DNA from: Pseudomonadota bacterium
GTDB lineage: Bacteria; Pseudomonadota; Alphaproteobacteria; Rhizobiales; Hyphomicrobiaceae
NCBI GenBank assembly: GCA_018242215.1
Contig: JAFECG010000024.1
Location: forward strand, 62,001 to 126,000
Direction: 5' to 3'
Length of the DNA: 64,000 bases
The position numbers were made by a program, and so were the translations under genes. This document shows positions 57,222 to 64,000 of the stretch, in pieces. How positions within the stretch are numbered: the first letter of the stretch is position 1; every line of letters starts with the position of its first letter. The notes beneath the pieces are model-generated. The model saw nothing but the letters and a program-made list of their open reading frames with translations. It did no database searches and was not told where the DNA came from.

Positions 57222-59234
57222 ATGAGCGAAAACCGCCTGAAGTATGAGACGAGCCCCTATCTGCTGCAGCACCAGGATAATCCCGTGCACTGGTGGGCGT
57301 GGGGGCCGGAGGCTCTGGCGGAAGCCAAGCGGACGGGAAAGCCCATTCTGCTGTCCGTCGGCTATGCGGCCTGCCATTGGTGCCACGTGATGGCGCACGA
57401 GAGCTTCGAAGACGCCGGAACGGCGCAGGTGATGAACGACCTTTTCATCAATATCAAAGTGGACCGCGAGGAGCGCCCGGATATCGATGCGATCTACATG
57501 GGCGCGCTGCACCGCCTTGGCGAACAAGGCGGCTGGCCGTTGACGATGTTCCTCGACAGTGAGGCAAAACCATTCTGGGGCGGCACGTACTTTCCACGTG
57601 AATCACGCTACGGCCGCCCGGCATTCACCACCGTCTTGCTGCGCATCGCGGAGGCCTACCAGAACCAGCGGGAGGATGTGCGCAAGAATACCGAAGCGCT
57701 GATCGACTCGTTGAAGGAGGAAGCCTCTGCGAACGATCGCGCTACACAGAGGCCAGATGTCCGCGATCTTGTCACGCGGATCGCGCGTGCCGTCGACCAG
57801 GAGCATGGCGGACTGTCGGGAGCGCCAAAGTTTCCGCAGTGGAACATCTTCTGGCTTCTGTGGCGCGGCGCCATTCGCTTCGGCGATGAGCGCGCGAAGG
57901 AAGCCGTCGTCACGACGCTGCGGAATATCTGCCAGGGGGGAATCTACGATCATCTCGGTGGCGGCTTCGCACGCTATTCGGTCGACGAATACTGGCTCGT
58001 GCCGCACTTCGAGAAGATGCTTTACGACAACGCGCTTCTGATCGACCTGATGACGGAGGTCTGGCGCGAGACGCAGGAGCCGTTGTTCAAGATCCGCATT
58101 GCTGAAACCATCGCGTGGCTGAAGCGCGAGATGATCGGAGAAGCGGGCGGATTCGCCGCGTCCCTCGACGCCGACAGCGAAGGCGAAGAAGGCAAGTTCT
58201 ACGTCTGGAATGGGGAAGAGATCGCGGACGTTTTAGGCTCGGAAGACGCGGCTTTCTTCGCGCGCATCTATGGCGTTACACCCGCGGGAAACTTCGAAGG
58301 CCACACCATTCTCAATCGTCTCGATACGCAGACACTGTTGTCGGATGAGGAAGAGGCGCGCCTTGCGGAGATGCGCACGAAGCTTCTCGAGAGACGCTCT
58401 TCGCGCGTCCGTCCGGGATGGGACGACAAGATCCTCGCCGATTGGAATGGACTGATGATCGCAGCGGTATCACGTGCGGCCGTGGTCTTCGATGAGCGTG
58501 AGTGGCTGGCGCTTGCAGAGCAGGCTTTCACGTGTGTCACGACGAAGCTCTCCGCAGGAGATGACAGGATCTATCATTCCTATCGCGCGGGACTCGCGAA
58601 GGCACCCGCAACCGCATCCGATTACGCCAATATGACCTGGGCGGCGCTGCGCCTCTATCAGGCCACGTTATCCGATCGCTATCTCGCGCAGGCTCAGCGC
58701 TGGGCCGATGTGCTCGACCGGCATTACCGGGACAACGCCAGCGGCGGATACTTCACCGCGGCGGACGATACAGGCGACGTCGTCGTCCGCTTGAAGTCGG
58801 CGCACGACGATGCGACGCCCAGCGCCAATGCGATCCATCTCTCCAATCTCATCGCGCTCGCGGCGCTGACCGGGGATACGCGCTACGACGACCGGGCGGG
58901 AGAATTGGCGCAGGCCTTTTCGGGCGTCGCGGCGCGCGGACCGACCGGACATTGCGGCCTGCTCGCAGCGGAACTCAACCTTGGCCGGCCGGTTCAAGTT
59001 GCTGTGATCGGGAATTCAGGATCCGATCTCGGCGCATCCCTCAGAACGACGTCTGCACCCGGCGCGATCGAATTCGTCACGGATGCGGGTTCCTTTCCGG
59101 CCGGGTCGCCCCTCGCCGGCAAGACTGCCATCGGCGGGAAATCAACTGCTTACGTGTGCGTCGGACCGGTCTGTGGGCTCCCCATTCAGGACTCAGCCAC
59201 GTTCAAGAAAGAACTTCTGATCGCGCGCAGCTAA
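57222..59234 (+). CDS. DUF255 thioredoxin-domain protein (YyaL-like)
   Basis: This 670-residue protein begins with the thioredoxin-like domain [20 protein letters not shown] and the CxxC in [16 protein letters not shown] six-hairpin glycosidase-like barrel follows ([50 protein letters not shown]). The family is widespread and of uncertain function. It is divergent from mnmE with 74 bp between them. Confidence 0.93.
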   Translation: MSENRLKYETSPYLLQHQDNPVHWWAWGPEALAEAKRTGKPILLSVGYAACHWCHVMAHESFEDAGTAQVMNDLFINIKVDREERPDIDAIYMGALHRLGEQGGWPLTMFLDSEAKPFWGGTYFPRESRYGRPAFTTVLLRIAEAYQNQREDVRKNTEALIDSLKEEASANDRATQRPDVRDLVTRIARAVDQEHGGLSGAPKFPQWNIFWLLWRGAIRFGDERAKEAVVTTLRNICQGGIYDHLGGGFARYSVDEYWLVPHFEKMLYDNALLIDLMTEVWRETQEPLFKIRIAETIAWLKREMIGEAGGFAASLDADSEGEEGKFYVWNGEEIADVLGSEDAAFFARIYGVTPAGNFEGHTILNRLDTQTLLSDEEEARLAEMRTKLLERRSSRVRPGWDDKILADWNGLMIAAVSRAAVVFDEREWLALAEQAFTCVTTKLSAGDDRIYHSYRAGLAKAPATASDYANMTWAALRLYQATLSDRYLAQAQRWADVLDRHYRDNASGGYFTAADDTGDVVVRLKSAHDDATPSANAIHLSNLIALAALTGDTRYDDRAGELAQAFSGVAARGPTGHCGLLAAELNLGRPVQVAVIGNSGSDLGASLRTTSAPGAIEFVTDAGSFPAGSPLAGKTAIGGKSTAYVCVGPVCGLPIQDSATFKKELLIARS

Positions 59235-59343
59235 ACTATTGATCGACGTCAATCTTTACCGCGTTGAAACGTCTCACGGCCGATACGCTTGGCGCATGTA
59301 TCCTCGGAGCGATATAGAGGGTGCTAAGAAAGGCAGCCCCAAG

Positions 59344-60324
59344 ATGACATATCTGCGTAACGTCGTTCGCTACGGCTACGCCCCCTTCATGATGTTCGGC
59401 TTGACCGGCGTCGCCTACTGGGTGGTGAGCCAGCTCGTCGTGGCCGAAGGCAAGACCTGGGCCTACCTCTGGATCTTTCCTCTGCTCATCGTCGCTTATG
59501 CAACCTCTTTGGCGGCCGAGCGGATCGCTCCCTACTTTCCGGAATGGAACGATCATGAGACGCACGGCGACATGGTCGCGAATACGGGGCATATCGCGCT
59601 TTACGAACTGAGCGCGATCAACGGCGTGCTGCTCATTCCGGTCATCTGCTGGCTCTTCCCGTTCCAGGGTCTGTGGCCGACGCACTGGCCGATGTGGGGC
59701 CAGGTTCTGATGGCGTTTCTCGTCGCCGACTTCGCCTTCATGTTCATGCACTACCTGAGCCATCGGCTGCCGCTCCTTTGGAGGCTGCACGCGGTCCATC
59801 ACGGCGTCGGGCGCCTCTATGGCTACAATGGCGTGATCCGCCATCCGCTGCATCAGGTCATCGACATGGTCATCGGCAACATGCCGCTCGTTATCATCGG
59901 CATGCCGGTTCCGGTGGCGGTCGTGCTTGGCTTCCTGATCTCGGTGACGCTGATCGTCCAGCATTCAAACGTCGAGACGGCTCTCGGGCCGCTGCAGAAG
60001 CATCTTGCGATTGGTCGCCTTCATCACCTGCACCACGTCAACTGGGGCACGGAAGGCGATTGCAACTTCGGTCTGCTGTTGACCGTCTGGGACAGGCTGC
60101 TCGGGACGTATGCCGAGAAGCTCAGCCGTGAGGTTACGTCCAAGGACATGGGCGTCGACGAGTTGCCGAACTTCCCGAAAAGCCTCTGGGAACAGTTGAT
60201 CCTTCCGTGGGTCTACGTCCCCGGCAAAGGCGAGCCGGAGCGTTACAAGAAGATGGCCGAGGCTGCGAAGGCCAAGACGCCGGCGCAGGAAGCGCGCGAG
60301 CAGATCCTCCACGCGGCGGAGTAG
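59344..60324 (+). CDS. Fatty acid/sterol hydroxylase family membrane protein
   Basis: This 326-residue protein, taken from the ATG at 59344, has several hydrophobic segments and the histidine boxes of the di-iron hydroxylase superfamily: HYLSHR, HAVHHG and HHLHH. It should be an integral membrane oxygenase acting on a lipid or sterol-like substrate; hopanoid or lipid modification is a guess. Starts at 59296 or 59239 are possible but look less likely. Confidence 0.9.
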   Translation: MTYLRNVVRYGYAPFMMFGLTGVAYWVVSQLVVAEGKTWAYLWIFPLLIVAYATSLAAERIAPYFPEWNDHETHGDMVANTGHIALYELSAINGVLLIPVICWLFPFQGLWPTHWPMWGQVLMAFLVADFAFMFMHYLSHRLPLLWRLHAVHHGVGRLYGYNGVIRHPLHQVIDMVIGNMPLVIIGMPVPVAVVLGFLISVTLIVQHSNVETALGPLQKHLAIGRLHHLHHVNWGTEGDCNFGLLLTVWDRLLGTYAEKLSREVTSKDMGVDELPNFPKSLWEQLILPWVYVPGKGEPERYKKMAEAAKAKTPAQEAREQILHAAE

Positions 60325-60354
60325 GCGTCTTCCGTCCCTGAGGATGACAAGATC

Positions 60355-60384
60355 AAAAGGCCGCTCATTTTGGGCGGCTTTTTC
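60355..60384 (+). terminator. Likely terminator of the hydroxylase gene
   Basis: A short GC stem (gccgc/gcggc, extendable by imperfect A-T pairs) is followed by TTTTTCT. Confidence 0.6.
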
Positions 60385-60400
60385 TATTTCACGTGAATCA
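60385..60400. promoter_or_regulatory. parS-like site upstream of the beta-lactamase (14/16)
   Basis: TATTTCACGTGAATCA matches parS at 14 of 16 positions. It is intergenic, directly after the hydroxylase terminator. Confidence 0.7.
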
Positions 60401-60498
60401 TTGTGGCGCTCCGAAAGTCGGAATCGAACCGTCATCTTTTGGCGACAGATCCTCTGCAGTGACAGTGCCCGACGATCGAAGTCTTCGGAGGGCCTATT

Positions 60499-61365
60499 TT
60501 GGATCGCCGATCTTTTGTTCTTGGCACGATGACGCTCGCCGCGAGTTTTCCGGCCGGCGCAAATGACAGCGCATTTGCAGCCTTGGAAAAGCACTATGGC
60601 GGGCGTCTCGGCGTCGCTGTGCTCGATACTGCAACAGGTCAGCGCATGGCCCACCGTGCCGATGAGCGCTTTCCAATGTGCAGCACTTTCAAGCTGCTTG
60701 CGGTCGGGGCCGTTCTGCACAACGTCGATAAGGGCTCAGAACGGCTCGACCGGGAGGTTGCGTTTAGGTCCGCCGACCTCCTCGACTACGCTCCGGTGAC
60801 GAAAGCGCAGGTCGGCCGGGGCGGCATGACGATGGGCGACCTTTGCGCCGCCGCGATCGAGTACGGCGACAATACCGCTGCCAATCTCATCCTCAAAGCG
60901 ATCGGCGGACCGGACGGCCTAACGCGCTACGTTCGCTCGCTTGGTGATGGCGTGACGCGGATCGACCGCTTCGAGCCCGATGCCAACACCTGCATCCCCG
61001 GCGACCCGAGAGATACGACGACGCCGGCGGCGATGCTTGCAGACCTCGATGCGCTGGTGCTGGGAGATGCGCTGGTGCTGGGAGATGCGCTGACGCAAAA
61101 TTCGCGCACGGGGCTCCTCAAGTGGCTGAACAACTGCAAAACCGCGGCGCGGCGCATTCCGGCAGGTCTGCCGGCTCACTGGAGCAGCGGAGATAAAACG
61201 GGGAGCGGCGCGAACGGGACGGCTAACGATGTCGCCATCATTCAGCGGCCAAACAACAAGCCGCTACTGATCGCGGCCTATTCGACCGGTGTCGCGATGC
61301 AGCCTGCGGGACGAGATCCGCTATTGGCGGACGTTGGCCGGATCGTTGCGCGGCAGTTCGGCTAG
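60499..61365 (+). CDS. Class A beta-lactamase with unusual active-site loop
   Basis: A TTG start behind GGAGGG gives 288 residues. The N-terminus MDRRSFVLGTMTLAASFPAG looks like a Tat signal. Class A motifs are S62-T-F-K65 (Ambler 70-73), E159-x-x-x-N163 (166-170) and K233-T-G (234-236). The SDN loop (Ambler 130-132) reads Gly123-Asp-Asn, so Ser130 is replaced by Gly. An 18-bp perfect tandem duplication adds six residues (LVLGDA twice) before NSRTGLLKWL. It hydrolyses beta-lactams in the periplasm if active; Ser130 loss usually lowers but need not abolish activity. Confidence 0.9.
   Translation: MDRRSFVLGTMTLAASFPAGANDSAFAALEKHYGGRLGVAVLDTATGQRMAHRADERFPMCSTFKLLAVGAVLHNVDKGSERLDREVAFRSADLLDYAPVTKAQVGRGGMTMGDLCAAAIEYGDNTAANLILKAIGGPDGLTRYVRSLGDGVTRIDRFEPDANTCIPGDPRDTTTPAAMLADLDALVLGDALVLGDALTQNSRTGLLKWLNNCKTAARRIPAGLPAHWSSGDKTGSGANGTANDVAIIQRPNNKPLLIAAYSTGVAMQPAGRDPLLADVGRIVARQFG
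61051..61086 (+). repeat. 18-bp perfect tandem duplication
   Basis: gcgctggtgctgggagat occurs twice in a row, in frame, inside the beta-lactamase gene. Perfect identity suggests a recent duplication. Confidence 0.95.
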
Positions 61366-61385
61366 GCGCGAATGGATATGAATGA

Positions 61386-61416
61386 AAAAAGGCCGCTTCG
61401 ATTGAGCGGCCTTTTT
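61386..61416. terminator. Bidirectional terminator between bla and rho
   Basis: A perfect 12-bp stem (aaaaaggccgct/agcggccttttt) has A and T runs on both sides and lies between convergent genes. Confidence 0.88.
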
Positions 61417-61496
61417 CATGTGAATCGTTGTAGAGGCAGCGCCTACAGTTATCCTCGGACTTGTCCCGATGATGATGATGCTCTGAGAGACGAGCC

Positions 61497-62762
<1,266 letters not shown>

Positions 62763-62964
62763 TGAAAAAGAACTCCACGGAGCGCCGCATATAAGCGGTA
62801 TCGGGTGGTGAGGTGGGGTGAATGAGCCTGGCATAACGGCGACGAGGCGGGCGCCCCGTCATAACCCAGCGAACGCTGACGCATTAAAACGTCGATACGT
62901 GCCGTTTGCCAAAATCCTATGAGGACTTGGCTTGTATAGCAGATCGGCGACGACCTGAAAAGCG

Positions 62965-63492
62965 TCAAAACGGTTTTACAATCACGAGGATGACAATGCC
63001 GATCATCAGCACCGTCGGGACTTCGTTGATAATGCGCCAGTGACGCGCTGGTTTCGTGTTGCGGTCTTCACGGAAAGCGCGCGTCGCAGCAGAGAGGTAG
63101 CCATGCAACCCGGAAAGAACAAGGACGAGCGCGAATTTCGCGTGGAGCCAGGGAGCCATCCAGAAGCCGCTCTGCCAGGCGAGCCATAGCCCGAGGACCC
63201 AGGTGACCACCATCGCCGGCGTGGTGATGATGTTGAGGAGGCGCGCCTCCATCACTTTGAAAGTCTCAGACTGAGGAGAACCGACGGGAACCTCGGCGTG
63301 ATAGACAAAAAGGCGCGGCAGATAGAGCATGCCCGACATCCACGCGATGACAGCGATGACGTGGAATGCCTTGATCCAAAGATAGGCACCGTTTCCAAGC
63401 AGACCGATCAACAGAAGTGCGGCAGCGGCGGTCACGACGAGCGAGATTCCTGCGCGGCGGGCCGGTGAACTGGCATCGGGTGCGTCTGTCAT
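62965..63492 (-). CDS. hemJ: Protoporphyrinogen IX oxidase HemJ
   Basis: This 175-residue membrane protein has four hydrophobic helices and the HemJ signature WIKAFHVIAVIAWMSGMLYL with its conserved His, then RLFVYHAEV and the end RHWRIINEVPTVLMIGIV. It converts protoporphyrinogen IX to protoporphyrin IX. It lies 4 nt after hemE and belongs to the same operon. Confidence 0.95.
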   Translation of the reverse strand: MTDAPDASSPARRAGISLVVTAAAALLLIGLLGNGAYLWIKAFHVIAVIAWMSGMLYLPRLFVYHAEVPVGSPQSETFKVMEARLLNIITTPAMVVTWVLGLWLAWQSGFWMAPWLHAKFALVLVLSGLHGYLSAATRAFREDRNTKPARHWRIINEVPTVLMIGIVILVIVKPF

Positions 63493-63496
63493 GATT

Positions 63497-64000
63497 TCAA
63501 TTCCGATGCTGGCGCACGCGGTCGACTAAGCGTGCGACGTTTTCCGGCGGCGTCCCCGGTACGATGCCGTGGCCGAGGTTGAAAACGAAGGGGAGGCCCG
63601 TCATGGCGCTGCAAAGGGCGTCGGCGCGCGCATCGAGGGCGTCTCCACCGGTGACCAGCAACAGCGGATCGAGATTGCCCTGCACGGCTGTGCCGGTCTT
63701 CGCGATCGTCTGCATCACGCTCAAGGGACAGGACGTATCGCAACTGACGCCGTCGACGTCCGTTCCTTCGATGTAGGGTTGAAGCATCGCCGCGGCCCCA
63801 CGCGGAAAGCCGATGATCGGAACATTGGGAAAGCGTGTTCGCAACCCTTTGACGATGCGCGCCGTCGGAGCAACGACCCAGCGCATGAATTCGTCGTCGG
63901 CGAGGCTTCCGGCCCAACTGTCGAAGATCTGGATCGCGTCGGCGCCGGCTTCAATTTGCCCAGTCAGATAAACGATCGAAGCTTCCGTCAGGATGTCGAT
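63497..64000 (-). CDS. hemE: Uroporphyrinogen decarboxylase, C-terminal part
   Basis: The frame runs off the window edge; 167 C-terminal codons are visible. It contains TGQIEAGADAIQIFDSWAG, FPRGAAAMLQPY, QGNLDPLLLVTGGDA and the signature FNLGHGIVPGTPPENVARLV. HemE decarboxylates uroporphyrinogen III to coproporphyrinogen III. In alphaproteobacteria hemE lies close to oriC. Confidence 0.97.
   Translation of the reverse strand: MDILTEASIVYLTGQIEAGADAIQIFDSWAGSLADDEFMRWVVAPTARIVKGLRTRFPNVPIIGFPRGAAAMLQPYIEGTDVDGVSCDTSCPLSVMQTIAKTGTAVQGNLDPLLLVTGGDALDARADALCSAMTGLPFVFNLGHGIVPGTPPENVARLVDRVRQHRN

Noticed and set aside
57591-57606. Further parS-like sequence in the DUF255 gene (12/16)
   Set aside because: The core has a mismatch (tttccacgtgaa) and it encodes a segment that looks family-conserved (YFPRES), so coding constraint may explain it. 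I did not list it as a feature.
61412-61427. parS-like sequence after the bla terminator (12/16)
   Set aside because: The central CACGTG is broken (catgtg) and it overlaps the terminator T-run.

Overview
The window is a high-GC alphaproteobacterial chromosome segment. The gene content points to the Hyphomicrobiales and possibly Hyphomicrobium, but no marker here fixes the genus. The supporting signs are the block coaA-hisE-parB-parA-rsmG-mnmG-mnmE-rho-hemJ-hemE, which in this class lies near the replication origin, several ParB-binding (parS-like) palindromes in that block, a full CtrA box, and a ChvI-derived receiver domain.

Positions 1 to about 11,060 are an accessory island abutting the 3' end of a tRNA-Ala(CGC) gene (11069-11144, minus). 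It carries a MobC-like accessory protein and a relaxase with a hairpin-rich oriT-like region upstream, an excisionase-type HTH gene, an HNH endonuclease, and the most interesting locus of the window (236-5116). That locus has an HTH repressor and an ImmA/IrrE metallopeptidase, resembling the CapH/CapP regulators of CBASS. They diverge from a three-gene operon: a class III nucleotide cyclase with its own cNMP-binding domain, a tandem-domain degenerate cyclase, and an E2 (ubiquitin-conjugating)-like protein with a cysteine-rich tail. I read this as a candidate nucleotide-signalling antiphage system combining Pycsar-like cyclases with the E2 and protease-derepression logic of CBASS. Its effector is not obvious. 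An orphan degenerate receiver and a membrane-anchored beta-domain/GNAT protein follow. No integrase or second attachment site is in the window.

From 11.4 kb onward the sequence is core chromosome. The segment 11.4-24.6 kb holds yggT-DUF167-folD, ComM, glutathione synthase, PriA, a small transaldolase, a D-2-hydroxyacid dehydrogenase, a XerC-type recombinase behind a CtrA box, and two exported proteins. The segment 24.7-35.3 kb holds a compact TCA block (lpdA, sucB, sucA, sucD, sucC, mdh), all minus strand, interrupted only by a plus-strand 2OG-Fe(II) oxygenase gene. The segment 35.5-43.6 kb holds zapE, a GNAT protein, a 38-residue histone H1-like protein, an exported Tyr/Arg-rich protein with a papain-like C-terminus, an aldo/keto reductase, PPK2, YggS and a GlcG/HbpS-family protein. 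The segment 43.8-49.7 kb holds leuS-lptE-holA-pfkB and a small DNA-binding-like gene. The segment 49.8-64 kb is the origin-proximal block described above, with a DUF255 thioredoxin protein, a fatty acid/sterol hydroxylase and a class A beta-lactamase inserted on the plus strand between mnmE and rho.

The parS-like sites are spread over about 6 kb from mnmG to the beta-lactamase promoter. Two sit inside an apparent insertion in the MnmG coding sequence, so coding and centromere functions seem to overlap there.
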